From positions 1 through 64,000 of the IMG/VR virus record IMGVR_UViG_3300017963_000277: a stretch of 64,000 nt of DNA; one strand, 5' to 3'. The number at the start of each line of letters is the position of its first letter. Position 1 is the first letter of the stretch. Of this stretch, positions 51,655 to 59,762 are shown piece by piece. The translations under genes and the position numbers were made by a program. The notes below the pieces were generated by a model. It ran no database searches, was not told the DNA's origin, and saw only the letters and a program-made list of their open reading frames with translations. This DNA comes from a virus.

Positions 51655-53329
51655 GTTGTTAAACCGCACGATAGAGTCTCTATCTAATGGGGGTTTCAAA
51701 TGCGATGTAGTCTTCGTCGATGGAAACGGAGAAACCGGATTGCTGAAGAATATCAGCCCATCTATCCACGTAGTCCAGAGACAAGCAAAGATTGGAGCCT
51801 TTGGGAATTTCATTCTCGCCGCGTGGGAACTACTCCTGCGTTTCCCGAAGGCAGACCGCTACGCTATATTCCAAGACGACTTGGTTTGCGTACAAAACAT
51901 GCGCCAGTACCTCGAAACATGCGAGCTAGGCAAAAACGAATACTGGAACCTCTACACGTTTCCTCATAACGTTCGACCTACTAACGGTTGGCATCGTTCG
52001 GACCAGATGGGAAAGGGTGCCGTCGGTCTCGTATTCTCTAACCGTTCTCTCCGAATGATGCTAGCCGCAGAGCATATGACTAATCGTCCACGTGGTCGTA
52101 AGAACGATGATCGTTCTATAGACGGTGCGGTTGTAACCTCGATGCGTAAAGCTAACGGCGTAGAGCTAGTTCATACTCCGTCTCTCCTACAGCATACGGG
52201 AGAAGTCTCAGCGATAGGGAACAGCGTTCAGCAGAAAGCCAATACCTTTCCTGGAGAAGACTTCGACGCGATGACGCTAGTTAGTAAAGCTCCGAAGCGG
52301 AGCGTAGATCCTAAGAACTATCGCATCGGACTAGTCGGCTATAACTGCGCTAGCGGGCTGGGTATGCTTAACTACCAAACGGCTACCTACGCAGAGATAG
52401 ACACTTGGTTGGTTAAGCCTCACCGCAACCTAGTGACCAAGCCCCTACACCCAGACGTCGACTCCTTCGTTTGTAGAGGTAACGACAAGCAGAAGATTGT
52501 AGAGTTTCTAGACCGCATAGACGTCCTACTGTTCTTCGAAGTTCCCTACTACCCTCAACTCTTAGAACTAGCTCAGGAGCGAAACAAGCGTATCGTATGC
52601 GTCCCTATGGTCGAGTGGCTACCCGAAAACGTTCATAAGGCTTGGACTAAATATGTAGACCAATTTATCTGTCCTACGGAGCAGTGCTATAACCTTCTCA
52701 AAGATACCCTACCCTGCTCCTACTTTCCTTGGCCGGTAGACACTGGTAGATTCTCCTTCAGGATAAGACCACGATGCGAAAAGTTTCTATTCATCAACGG
52801 ACTAGGCGGGTGGAAAGGTCGTAAGGGATCAGAGTTCGTACGCCAAGCTAAAGAGCTATGGCCGGAGATGCCTTTAGTAATCCGCTCTCAGATTCCCATC
52901 AAGTGGACGGACGATGTTATCTACCACAACAAACGTACAGAACTAGAAACCGACCTCTACGACCTAGGTGACGTCCTACTAGCTCCGCATACCGTAGACG
53001 GTATCGGGCTAGAGATTAGTGAAGCGATGGCTAGCGGGATGCCGGTAATAACTCCTGACGCTCCTCCATGGAATGAGATACCTGCGATACGTCGTCTTAA
53101 GTATCGTCTCAAGTATCAAAAAGTAGGACGTACGATGCCTTGGGTAGAGTGCGATCCAGAGTCGATAGTAGAAGCCTGTAAGTCGATCTACAAAACCGAC
53201 CTAACGGCGGAGAGTCGTAGAGCTTGGGAGTGGGCTAGGGCGGAGCAGTGGAAAGATAGAGCAGCTGCGTTTACCGAACTGGTACGTACCGGTAAGAATC
53301 CCGATCCATTAGTTATCAAGATGAGGTAG
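51587..53329 (+). CDS. Two-domain glycosyltransferase
   Basis: The 580-residue fusion has a GT-A-like N-terminal half (VGITTVPKRINDELLNRTIE, DVVFVDGN, AIFQDDLVCV with a DD motif, GKGAVGLVFSN, RKNDDRSIDGAVV). From about residue 225 a GT-B-type half follows (RIGLVGYNCASGLGMLNY, GLGGWKGRKGSEFVRQAKEL, GLEISEAMASGMPVITPDAP), the last a GT4-type sugar-nucleotide site. The two domains may act in series on virion glycoproteins or host glycans. The end of the tail block suggests fibre decoration, though DNA is possible. Confidence 0.8.
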   Translation: MRDERQVRWAVGITTVPKRINDELLNRTIESLSNGGFKCDVVFVDGNGETGLLKNISPSIHVVQRQAKIGAFGNFILAAWELLLRFPKADRYAIFQDDLVCVQNMRQYLETCELGKNEYWNLYTFPHNVRPTNGWHRSDQMGKGAVGLVFSNRSLRMMLAAEHMTNRPRGRKNDDRSIDGAVVTSMRKANGVELVHTPSLLQHTGEVSAIGNSVQQKANTFPGEDFDAMTLVSKAPKRSVDPKNYRIGLVGYNCASGLGMLNYQTATYAEIDTWLVKPHRNLVTKPLHPDVDSFVCRGNDKQKIVEFLDRIDVLLFFEVPYYPQLLELAQERNKRIVCVPMVEWLPENVHKAWTKYVDQFICPTEQCYNLLKDTLPCSYFPWPVDTGRFSFRIRPRCEKFLFINGLGGWKGRKGSEFVRQAKELWPEMPLVIRSQIPIKWTDDVIYHNKRTELETDLYDLGDVLLAPHTVDGIGLEISEAMASGMPVITPDAPPWNEIPAIRRLKYRLKYQKVGRTMPWVECDPESIVEACKSIYKTDLTAESRRAWEWARAEQWKDRAAAFTELVRTGKNPDPLVIKMR

Positions 53330-53334
53330 ACGCT

Positions 53335-54231
53335 GTGAGGATTTTATACTTCGGTAAGTTCATTGAAGCTTGGCGAACAGAAAACTGGGTACGTTATGCT
53401 TTACAACAACACGGGGTAGAGGTTATCCCTATCCAGTTTACTAATAGAGACCCATCCATAGAAAACGACTTAAGCCAAGTCAGGCACTATCGACCAGACG
53501 TAGTTCTATTCTCCAAAGCGTTCCACCCCTACTATGCTGAGCTTATCTCAAAGCTCAGAGCGTCAGGAATCGTAACTGCTTGTTGGATGTGGGATTTAGT
53601 TTGGGGCTTACGTAACAAAGTCTTTCCGCAGTTTCATTCGGATATACTCTTTACTACCGATGGAGGTAACGAAGATGCTTGGGAGTCTAACGGACTAGCG
53701 CACCACCGCTTACTACGTCAAGGTATCCACGGACCAGAACATCACATCGTTAAGTCTGGGGGATATACTCACGACGTAGCGTTTGTGGGTTCGCTTACTC
53801 CGTATAGCCATCCCAATCGAAAGCTACTAGTAGAGGCTCTTAACGAAGTCTACGATTACAAGTTTCTTCATATACGAACTAAACGCGGTATGAATTTGAA
53901 TCGCTGGATGTCCCGCGTGAAGATCGTAGTTGGAGACTCCTACCCTTCACCCAATTATTGGTCTAATAGAATCTATGAGATGCTAGGTCGTGGGGCGTTC
54001 CTACTCTATCCCCGTACTCCGGGATTGGAAGCGGAGTTCGAAGAAGGTAAACACTACATCGGTTTCGAGCAGTACAACTTCGATGAGATGCTAGAGAAGA
54101 TAACTGAATGGCTACCTAAAGAAAGCGAACGCGAACGAGTACGCCAAGCCGGTTTCGAACGCTGCGGAGAGTTCACGTATACGCGGAGAGTCGAGACGTT
54201 ACTCGCAGCGATCCAACGAAAAATGCCCTAG
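53335..54231 (+). CDS. CgeB-like glycosyltransferase
   Basis: The 298-residue protein has a GT-B layout with RPDVVLFSKAFHPYY, TACWMWDLVWGL, DILFTTDGGNEDAW, DVAFVGSLTPYSHPNR, SPNYWSNRIYEMLGRGAFLL, which match the CgeB/glyco_trans_1-2 family seen in many phages and spore-coat loci. It starts at a GTG 6 bases after the previous stop. It probably works with the upstream two-domain enzyme. Confidence 0.78.
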   Translation: MRILYFGKFIEAWRTENWVRYALQQHGVEVIPIQFTNRDPSIENDLSQVRHYRPDVVLFSKAFHPYYAELISKLRASGIVTACWMWDLVWGLRNKVFPQFHSDILFTTDGGNEDAWESNGLAHHRLLRQGIHGPEHHIVKSGGYTHDVAFVGSLTPYSHPNRKLLVEALNEVYDYKFLHIRTKRGMNLNRWMSRVKIVVGDSYPSPNYWSNRIYEMLGRGAFLLYPRTPGLEAEFEEGKHYIGFEQYNFDEMLEKITEWLPKESERERVRQAGFERCGEFTYTRRVETLLAAIQRKMP

Positions 54232-54280
54232 CCGGTATCCGTCGAGAGAATGCCGCTCCTCTCACGGTACTGGCTAGGGC
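54219..54280 (-). terminator. Leftward terminator at the convergence point
   Basis: GCCCTAGCCGGTATCCGT (54225-54242) pairs with ACGGTACTGGCTAGGGC (54264-54280) with one bulge and one mismatch. Leftward the stem is followed by ATTTTT (AAAAA at 54219-54223). It overlaps the last codons of the rightward glycosyltransferase gene and should stop leftward transcripts from 54.6-62.3 kb. There is no T-run on the + side. Confidence 0.8.
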
Positions 54281-54581
54281 TTAAACCACGTCTGTCGTCT
54301 CTCGTTCGTCCGCGTACGTAGCGTTCGCGTTCGCGTACGGCTATCGACTCGTCTAGGCTTCGGAGAGCTTAGACGGCGAATACGGGCGTTAGACTACGGC
54401 GGTAGCTTCGGGACGTCCGGATAACCCCGAAAATCCCGCGTACAAGCTACCTACATCGAGCGTACTCACGCCTAGATTCTACCGACGATTCGATAGACTT
54501 AGGCGGAGAACGCTGCTTACACGGCGAATACAGAGCTTCTCGACCTTCTACCCCTATTAGAGGGGTATAAAGTCTAGTTCG
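54281..54581. other. Noncoding convergence region
   Basis: No open frame of size or ribosome site is present on either strand. It holds inverted repeats: CGTACGTAGCGTTCGCGTTCGCGTACG near 54312-54338, CGCCTA/TAGGCG around 54470-54505, and TACCCCT/AGGGGTA at about 54550-54568. GGCGAATAC occurs twice. Likely an untranslated 3' region or a structured RNA; I see no tRNA. Confidence 0.5.
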
Positions 54582-54791
54582 CTACTTTACTTTCGGTTTC
54601 TTCGCCGTCCGGAGACCGATTAGCGTGGTAGCTTCTTCGCGATTGAGTAGAAACCTTTTACCACCTTCAATCCGTTCGATACGAGCGAACGGTCCAGAGC
54701 GGTTACTACGTTGGAGGCAACTCAACGCAGCGTCTAACGTTCGATGTCGATGACTACAACTTCGGTTACCGTCTACGACTACGTAATACAT
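54582..54791 (-). CDS. Hypothetical 69-residue protein
   Basis: A basic small protein (MYYVVVDGNRSCSHRHRTLD, LIGLRTAKKPKVK) and the last gene of the leftward block. GGAG lies 8 bases upstream of the start. No family recognised. Confidence 0.55.
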   Translation of the reverse strand: MYYVVVDGNRSCSHRHRTLDAALSCLQRSNRSGPFARIERIEGGKRFLLNREEATTLIGLRTAKKPKVK

Positions 54792-54804
54792 ACCAGACTC
54801 CGTT

Positions 54805-55125
54805 CTACTTGAGAAGGTTGGTGATAGTATCTACCCGACGTTTGAGTTCTTCGACTTCTTCGGTGAGGCTGTCGACTCGTTTGAAGAGAGTAGCCATCGG
54901 TGACTTCTTCTTAACCTCATCCTCATGCCGGAACTTGATCTTGATACCGGCGTTTCTCAGCATCGCTTGGAGGTTGTATCGGGTTACCGTTACTTGGGTT
55001 TTGACTTGGAGGTACTTAAGAAGAGACTCGACACTTTCGAACTCCTTACCATCGTTCTGCGCCAAGATTCGAATCACGGCGTACTTCTCTGCGTCCTTCA
55101 ACTGGTTTACGTTTCGCTTCGCCAT
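54805..55125 (-). CDS. Hypothetical protein with C-terminal coiled coil
   Basis: The start at 55125 (MAKRNVNQLK) follows TAGGAGAATTAGAA; the frame is open 15 codons further. The 106-residue protein has a helical, winged-helix-like N-terminus (DAEKYAVIRILAQNDGKEFE, VTRYNLQAMLRNAGIKI) and a C-terminal coiled coil (LFKRVDSLTEEVEELKRRVD). It could be a DNA-binding regulator that oligomerises. Confidence 0.6.
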   Translation of the reverse strand: MAKRNVNQLKDAEKYAVIRILAQNDGKEFESVESLLKYLQVKTQVTVTRYNLQAMLRNAGIKIKFRHEDEVKKKSPMATLFKRVDSLTEEVEELKRRVDTITNLLK

Positions 55126-55200
55126 TTCTAATTCTCCTATCGAACTTGAACAAACTCTAACCGCCGACAACGTAGTCGACGGTTCAAACTACAAACGTCG

Positions 55201-57234
55201 TTACTCTACGACGTAGGTGAGACGTTGGATAGCTCTAGTGACGGCTACGTACTTGAGGTTCCACTCCTGAAGAACTTGCCACTTGCTACTAGCCATCGGG
55301 TGAGGGAACATCGAACCATCGCACGCAAGTAAGAAGACGTTATCCGCCTCCAAGCCTTTAGCCCGATGGACGGAACTAAAGAGAATACCTTTAGGCGTAA
55401 CGAGTCGAGGTCCGCAAGGGTAACCGCTAAGAGGGTCAGTCTCCGTCTTACAGTCGCGGTTATAGCATCGCTCCGTAGACTCGTCGTAGGTACGTCCGCA
55501 GATAGGGCAGCGTTTACCGGCGAAGACTTTGGAGATGTTTTCTAGTATCTCGTCAATACTCTTCGCGGAGTCTGCGAACGCTTGGATACAGTTAACCCTA
55601 TCCTCCAGGCCGATGAGTTTCGCTTCGGATGGGTTCTTCTTCTTCGACTCCTTCTGGGCTTCCTTGTCGAACCAACTATCGACTTTCTCCAAAAGGTCTC
55701 CGATGTCGGTAGGCTTGAGACGTTTAATGAAATTGATAATCTCCGTACCAAACTCTCTACCGCGAATGACGACTTTCGTACCGCCCTTAAGAAAGCGGAG
55801 AGCGTGGGAGACGAGAGGAGCGTTGACGCGACTAAGAACCATGTCGCCGTCTTCGGCTAAGTCGAGCAGCTTATCTTTCTTGGCGAGTCCTACGTCTCCT
55901 TCAGGATTAGACTCGTGGGCTACGAAGATTGGTTGGCTACCGTCTTCGGCTAACCTAGCTAGAACGTCGTTAGCTTCTTTGACGATAGCTTTGCCGCACC
56001 GTCGAGTCTCCGTAAGGTACATCGTTTCTACTGACTCGCTGAGGAGCGTTCGCATACGCGGGATAGATTCGACGTCTGCTCCGGCGAAACCGTAGATGGC
56101 TTGGTTAACGTCTCCTACGACGATAACGTTACGACCGGCACGACGTACAAACTCCTGCTTACAACGCGGTAAGTCTTGACCTTCGTCGACCATAATAAGA
56201 TCGCACTTGGGTATCGGAAGATTGTTAACGATAGGTAACCAGTTCTGGTCGTTGAAATCTATCTCGTTCCAACGCTTAACGTCTCTCGACAGCTCCAAGA
56301 TAGTGGGGACCGTTTCGTAGACTTTATCGCGGTTGCCGTTTAGATCGATGTCGAAGTGGGAGGTGAGAGCATCTAACGCATCGAAGTCTACGGTGGAGGC
56401 GTCAAAACCATTCTCTTCGGTCCAACCCGTCATCGTTAGCTTACAAAGATCGACTAGCCGGCAGATAGCCGTAACGGTTACCAAGTCTTTACGCTTGAGC
56501 TCTCGAATATCGGTCTTCCAATACTCTGCTAAAATGTTCTCCGTATGATAGCCTCTAGGTGGCTTACGTCCGTAGACTCTCGCGCACGCTTGGTTACCTA
56601 GAGAGTTAACGGTAGAGAACTTGAGGTAGATGCCTACGGTAGAGAGAAGGTCCGGAACGAAACCCCACTTGGTAGCGAAGTCCGAAACGATAGAGCGGTT
56701 AAACGCGCAGTAGACGACGTTGGTAACCTTTCCTTCTAACTTCCGCATGAAGTCCCAGACGGCCTGCTGCTGGTCGCTAGGTACGATGTCGAGGTTAGGG
56801 TTGCCCGTCTCTTCTCGCATCCGGTCCATCAGAGACGGCCAGAGGCTATAGGCTAACGACCAAACGACTCCGACGATCATCGTGAAGGTCTTACCGGTGC
56901 CGGCTAACGCTTCGACGATAAGATGACTACCGCCGTTCCTCGACGCCAGCTTATCCTGGAGGATACTCTTATTACCGATGGGCGGTTTACTGGGCTTGTC
57001 CTTCTTACTTCTGCCGGGTTTGGGTTCGCCGTCTAGAGCTTCTCGTTGGAACTTCATAGCCGACTTGAAGACGACTTCTCGTCCAGTACCTTCGTTGATA
57101 CAAAGGTAGGTAGTACCGCCCTTTCGATACTTAGTCTTTTCCCGTTTGACTATCGACTCGACTTTGACGATAGTACGCTTACCGCTTACCGTTGCGATAT
57201 ACCGACCACCCTCTTTGATTTCTTTCTTCTTCAT
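55201..57234 (-). CDS. SF1 DNA helicase (UvrD/Rep-like)
   Basis: The 677-residue protein has Walker A EALAGTGKTFTM, motif II LIMVDEGQDL, motif III VVGDVNQAIYGFAGA, motif V VHRAKGLEADNVFLL and motif VI YVAVTRAIQRLTYV. A CPICGRTYDE/CYNRDC zinc finger is inserted before motif V, and a basic Lys-rich N-terminal extension of about 100 residues precedes the core. It unwinds DNA in replication or recombination. AGGAGAAGTCCG precedes the ATG. Within a leftward block of tiny genes, it is the main enzymatic gene. Confidence 0.9.
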   Translation of the reverse strand: MKKKEIKEGGRYIATVSGKRTIVKVESIVKREKTKYRKGGTTYLCINEGTGREVVFKSAMKFQREALDGEPKPGRSKKDKPSKPPIGNKSILQDKLASRNGGSHLIVEALAGTGKTFTMIVGVVWSLAYSLWPSLMDRMREETGNPNLDIVPSDQQQAVWDFMRKLEGKVTNVVYCAFNRSIVSDFATKWGFVPDLLSTVGIYLKFSTVNSLGNQACARVYGRKPPRGYHTENILAEYWKTDIRELKRKDLVTVTAICRLVDLCKLTMTGWTEENGFDASTVDFDALDALTSHFDIDLNGNRDKVYETVPTILELSRDVKRWNEIDFNDQNWLPIVNNLPIPKCDLIMVDEGQDLPRCKQEFVRRAGRNVIVVGDVNQAIYGFAGADVESIPRMRTLLSESVETMYLTETRRCGKAIVKEANDVLARLAEDGSQPIFVAHESNPEGDVGLAKKDKLLDLAEDGDMVLSRVNAPLVSHALRFLKGGTKVVIRGREFGTEIINFIKRLKPTDIGDLLEKVDSWFDKEAQKESKKKNPSEAKLIGLEDRVNCIQAFADSAKSIDEILENISKVFAGKRCPICGRTYDESTERCYNRDCKTETDPLSGYPCGPRLVTPKGILFSSVHRAKGLEADNVFLLACDGSMFPHPMASSKWQVLQEWNLKYVAVTRAIQRLTYVVE

Positions 57235-57248
57235 CGGACTTCTCCTAA

Positions 57249-57446
57249 CTAGTTTTCTAACGGACCACGGGCACGACCTCTATTGGATACGTTATCCCGT
57301 ACACGCTTTGTCTCTCGCATCGTTACGTCGTAGAACTTACGACCGTTGACTTCGATGTAGGTAGCTTCCATACTACCTTCTCGAATAAGACGACGGACGT
57401 GACTTTCATCGCAGCCGATTATCGCTGCGGCTTCACTTGGTTTCAT
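57249..57446 (-). CDS. Small helix-turn-helix protein (excisionase-like)
   Basis: The 65-residue protein begins KPSEAAAIIGCDESHVRRLI, a MerR/excisionase-type helix-turn-helix, and continues with EGSMEATYIEVNGRKFYDV (wing). A basic tail follows. It probably binds DNA and may regulate the block. Start overlaps the previous stop (TAATG). Confidence 0.7.
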   Translation of the reverse strand: MKPSEAAAIIGCDESHVRRLIREGSMEATYIEVNGRKFYDVTMRETKRVRDNVSNRGRARGPLEN

Positions 57447-57622
57447 TAGTCTTTATCCTTCGTATGTACCCAAACTCCATCTAGATTTAGGAGTCGGACG
57501 TTATTGATCTGTAGTTCTTCTTCTCCACCGTCCAAGTAGATACGAACTTGAACCCTACCTCTTAGGCCACCGGGAGCTTCGCGAAACTCTACTTGAACGG
57601 TGTCGGCTTCAAACGTTACCAT
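57446..57622 (-). CDS. Hypothetical 58-residue beta-rich protein
   Basis: The start at 57622 (MVTFEADTVQ) has AGGAGTCTAACTAAG upstream; the frame extends further but without a ribosome site. The protein is all beta-like (VQVEFREAPGGLRGRVQVRI, EELQINNVRLLNLDGVWVHT). No family recognised. Confidence 0.6.
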   Translation of the reverse strand: MVTFEADTVQVEFREAPGGLRGRVQVRIYLDGGEEELQINNVRLLNLDGVWVHTKDKD

Positions 57623-57623
57623 C

Positions 57624-57956
57624 TTAGTTAGACTCCTGCGTAATTTGTTGTTGCATACGCTCGTGGATAACGTCGATGGTTTCGAGGATACCCTCAAGGA
57701 TATACTTCCAGTAGGTGACTTCCGCCATGGAAGTAATAAACTCAAGACCGCTCTTTGGGTCTGGGGTTTCGAGACAGGTAATACAAACGCTTACCGTATC
57801 TCCGATGTAAGTAGCTACGGCAGTCCACTCTCTGTCTGTTACGTTCTTCATCGTCTCTACGATGAGATTTTCCGGAGCCAAGTTCTCGATACGGCGGTAT
57901 AGATCCGCATCGTACATCCGAAACATACGGAGCTTGTCTTCGTCGATATTAACCAT
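57624..57956 (-). CDS. Hypothetical 110-residue protein
   Basis: Start at 57956 (MVNIDEDKLR), 7 bases inside the end of the next gene to the right, with GGAAGGAACAACCA upstream. An acidic helical N-terminus (RMYDADLYRRIENLAPE), a beta middle and a C-terminal helix (YWKYILEGILETIDVIHERM). No motif. Confidence 0.55.
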   Translation of the reverse strand: MVNIDEDKLRMFRMYDADLYRRIENLAPENLIVETMKNVTDREWTAVATYIGDTVSVCITCLETPDPKSGLEFITSMAEVTYWKYILEGILETIDVIHERMQQQITQESN

Positions 57957-58251
57957 TGGTTGTTCCTTCCGTTGTGAGTAGAGTGAAAATGAAGCTGAGA
58001 ATACCGCAGATGAATTGCTCGTCTTTGGCGTGCCTCTCTTCTGCATACTTTCCGTTGTAAGCTCCTACGTCTTTACACCAAACGATGATACGTACGGTTT
58101 CGGCGTCAACGGCAACGTCTAACCTAGACTTCCATTCTCCTACCATCTTGGCTTCGGATAGCGTCCTATCTAGAATCAGACCTACGCAGTATTTGAAGTT
58201 GTCGTAGTCTGCTTGGGGAACGGTTATCGACAGGGTCCCAGAGATAATCAT
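57949..58251 (-). CDS. Hypothetical 100-residue protein
   Basis: AAAGGAGTGTAGTC precedes the ATG. It reads as a small alpha/beta protein (IISGTLSITVPQADYDNFKY, VRIIVWCKDVGAYNGKYA) with a hydrophobic C-terminal helix (CGILSFIFTLLTTEG). Function unknown. Confidence 0.6.
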   Translation of the reverse strand: MIISGTLSITVPQADYDNFKYCVGLILDRTLSEAKMVGEWKSRLDVAVDAETVRIIVWCKDVGAYNGKYAEERHAKDEQFICGILSFIFTLLTTEGTTNG

Positions 58252-58253
58252 GA

Positions 58254-58526
58254 CTACACTCCTTTGATCGAGAGTCTAGGGTATTCGGTACGCGGTAGTG
58301 CTTCATAGGCTTCTTCTCCTAACGCTTCGATGAAGGCATCCTTAACCTTCGGTTGACCGGATACGTACGTCCAACGGACTTCGTAACGGTCTCTGATTAC
58401 CGTCTCTCCTTCTGGTAAGGCTTCGATGAGCTTGGCGGTTAACTCCTTCTCTTGGGCTTGGAGTCGTTTGATCTGTCGTTTGAGACAGGCTAACTGAATG
58501 ACGTCTGCTTTGAGTACTCGTTTCAT
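58254..58526 (-). CDS. Hypothetical coiled-coil protein
   Basis: Residues 5-38 are a strong coiled coil (LACLKRQIKRLQAQEKELTA). The rest is alpha/beta (ETVIRDRYEVRWTYVSGQPK). The layout resembles small phage Gam- or Gp157-like proteins, but the match is too loose to name it. GAGGAGTCCG precedes the ATG. ATGA overlap with the next gene to the right. Confidence 0.6.
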   Translation of the reverse strand: MKRVLKADVIQLACLKRQIKRLQAQEKELTAKLIEALPEGETVIRDRYEVRWTYVSGQPKVKDAFIEALGEEAYEALPRTEYPRLSIKGV

Positions 58527-58711
58527 CGGACTCCTCTTGTTCTGTATTTAGTGTAGTAGTCGGCCAGATCCTTTTTGAGGATACGATAGTCGTCCAAGCT
58601 ACCGGGCATGCGATAAGCCTTAAGACGTTTAGTCTCGCACGCGTGGCGTACGGAACTGGGGGAGACGTTCAAAATCTTAGCTGCTTCGCGAACGGTGTAC
58701 TGTTGGCGCAT
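58523..58711 (-). CDS. Excisionase/MerR-type helix-turn-helix protein
   Basis: The 62-residue protein contains YTVREAAKILNVSPSSVRHA, a textbook HTH, followed by CETKRLKAYRMPGSLDDYRI (wing and helix), as in Xis/MerR-like DNA-binding proteins. AGGAGAGTCCG precedes the ATG. Without an integrase in the window a recombination role is unsupported; a regulator is more likely. Confidence 0.72.
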   Translation of the reverse strand: MRQQYTVREAAKILNVSPSSVRHACETKRLKAYRMPGSLDDYRILKKDLADYYTKYRTRGVR

Positions 58712-58720
58712 CGGACTCTC

Positions 58721-58783
58721 CTAAAATCCAAATTGTTTATCGCTGGGAAACGCTTCTTCCAGCGTTCGAGTTTGGATAGCCAT
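58721..58783 (-). CDS. Micro-ORF of 20 residues
   Basis: MAIQTRTLEEAFPSDKQFGF with a strong GAAGGAGAACTAGA ribosome site, tightly packed between its neighbours. The ribosome site is the only support. It may be a leader or a real micro-protein. Confidence 0.4.
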   Translation of the reverse strand: MAIQTRTLEEAFPSDKQFGF

Positions 58784-58784
58784 T

Positions 58785-58868
58785 CTAGTTCTCCTTCAGG
58801 ACTAAGTAAGCGAAGACGGCGGTACCAATGACCGCCGTGATAGTTAGTACGATGAGTAGAGCTTCCAT
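58785..58868 (-). CDS. 27-residue single-pass membrane micro-protein
   Basis: The sequence (MEALLIVLTITAVIGTAVFA, then YLVLKEN) is one transmembrane helix. GGAG lies 8-11 bases upstream of the ATG. Such micro-proteins can tune membrane proteins or act as pinholin-like factors. Its stop is 2 bases before the next micro-gene start region, fitting a micro-operon. Confidence 0.45.
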   Translation of the reverse strand: MEALLIVLTITAVIGTAVFAYLVLKEN

Positions 58869-58882
58869 GCTTCCGGTCTCCG

Positions 58883-59188
58883 TTAAAATTCTCTCTCTTC
58901 TCGATACTCGTTGGGGTCGATGTCGTCGTTTTTAGCGCACGAGTCGCAGAGGTTAACGAAACCCTCTGGATCTTCGTAACCCGACACTAGCTGGGTCGGA
59001 GGAAAACACGTAGCGACTTCTCCGCAAACTTGACAACAGTTTTCGATAACCACTGCCTGGTAACCACACTCCTTCATTAGTTCGGCGGAGCGTAGAGCGT
59101 TCTCGAAACCGTTCCTACGAAACCTGCCGCCTTTGCTACCCAGGTCGTGTTGACCGTAGAGTACGATATACTCGACGTCAGTATTCAT
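58883..59188 (-). CDS. Hypothetical Cys-rich 101-residue protein
   Basis: Contains CCQVCGEVATC and CDSCAKNDD, suggesting a zinc knuckle after an N-terminal helix (GFENALRSAELMKECGYQAV). TAGGAGAGAAGAA precedes the ATG. No family recognised. Confidence 0.6.
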   Translation of the reverse strand: MNTDVEYIVLYGQHDLGSKGGRFRRNGFENALRSAELMKECGYQAVVIENCCQVCGEVATCFPPTQLVSGYEDPEGFVNLCDSCAKNDDIDPNEYREEREF

Positions 59189-59198
59189 TTCTTCTCTC

Positions 59199-59300
59199 CT
59201 AATCGTCTACGTCTTCGATGATACAACCGATAGCTACGACGCAACCGATGAACCCGGCAACGATTGCGACGCCTAACGCGATAAGAAGTCCAACAGTCAT
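59199..59300 (-). CDS. 33-residue membrane micro-protein
   Basis: MTVGLLIALGVAIVAGFIGC, then VVAIGCIIEDVDD: one long hydrophobic helix and an acidic end. AGGAGAAGTAAG precedes the ATG. It is the second membrane micro-protein of this block. Confidence 0.45.
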   Translation of the reverse strand: MTVGLLIALGVAIVAGFIGCVVAIGCIIEDVDD

Positions 59301-59310
59301 CTTACTTCTC

Positions 59311-59514
59311 CTAGATTTGCTGGTCCAAGTAGGCACGAGTACCAGAGTCGTTTACTCTTACTTCTATTCCGACTTCCGACATCAAAATCTCTCTGGCTTG
59401 GAGCTTCGTAATTGGGATAGTTACTGTGTCGTGCTTTCCTACGACGTGTAGGAAGTTCTGTTTTACTTTTCGTACCGCCTGGAGAGCGCAGCCTGTCTCC
59501 GTGATCGTTCTCAT
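59311..59514 (-). CDS. Hypothetical 67-residue protein
   Basis: The start at 59514 (MRTITETGCALQ) follows GTAGGAGAAACGAG. A small alpha/beta protein (VRKVKQNFLHVVGKHDTVTI, LQAREILMSEVGIEVRVND). No motif. Confidence 0.55.
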   Translation of the reverse strand: MRTITETGCALQAVRKVKQNFLHVVGKHDTVTIPITKLQAREILMSEVGIEVRVNDSGTRAYLDQQI

Positions 59515-59536
59515 CTCGTTTCTCCTACGCTGATTA

Positions 59537-59752
59537 CTACTCGTGGGCACGGGTGATAGCAGCTTTAGCCCCCCGCAGTGTACGACCTTTATCCTTGCTC
59601 CTCAAAAAGTTACCGTTACGATCATAAGCAACCCAACATACAACCGTTCGGTCTCGCCATCCCTTGTTCCTACCTTGCCTGATATACACTGGGCGACTGA
59701 TTACTCTTCGCTCGATCCGACCACCGTTAAAGTTGACTACTTTAGTTTCCAT
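59537..59752 (-). CDS. Hypothetical basic 71-residue protein
   Basis: GTAGGAGAAACGAG precedes the ATG, an identical leader to that of the next gene, suggesting duplicated ribosome-site regions. The protein is Arg-rich (GGRIERRVISRPVYIRQGRN, RTLRGAKAAITRAHE) and may bind nucleic acid. Confidence 0.55.
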   Translation of the reverse strand: METKVVNFNGGRIERRVISRPVYIRQGRNKGWRDRTVVCWVAYDRNGNFLRSKDKGRTLRGAKAAITRAHE

Positions 59753-59762
59753 CTCGTTTCTC

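Noticed and set aside
54281-54581. tRNA gene in the convergence gap
   Set aside because: No cloverleaf with a proper T-arm on either strand.
55529-56095. Rightward ORF of 188 codons inside the helicase gene
   Set aside because: Ser/Leu-rich antisense of the helicase; helicase motifs are intact on the other strand.
57249-58711. Excisionase genes as evidence for a temperate phage
   Set aside because: HTH folds alone are not enough; no integrase, attachment site or repressor cassette is visible.
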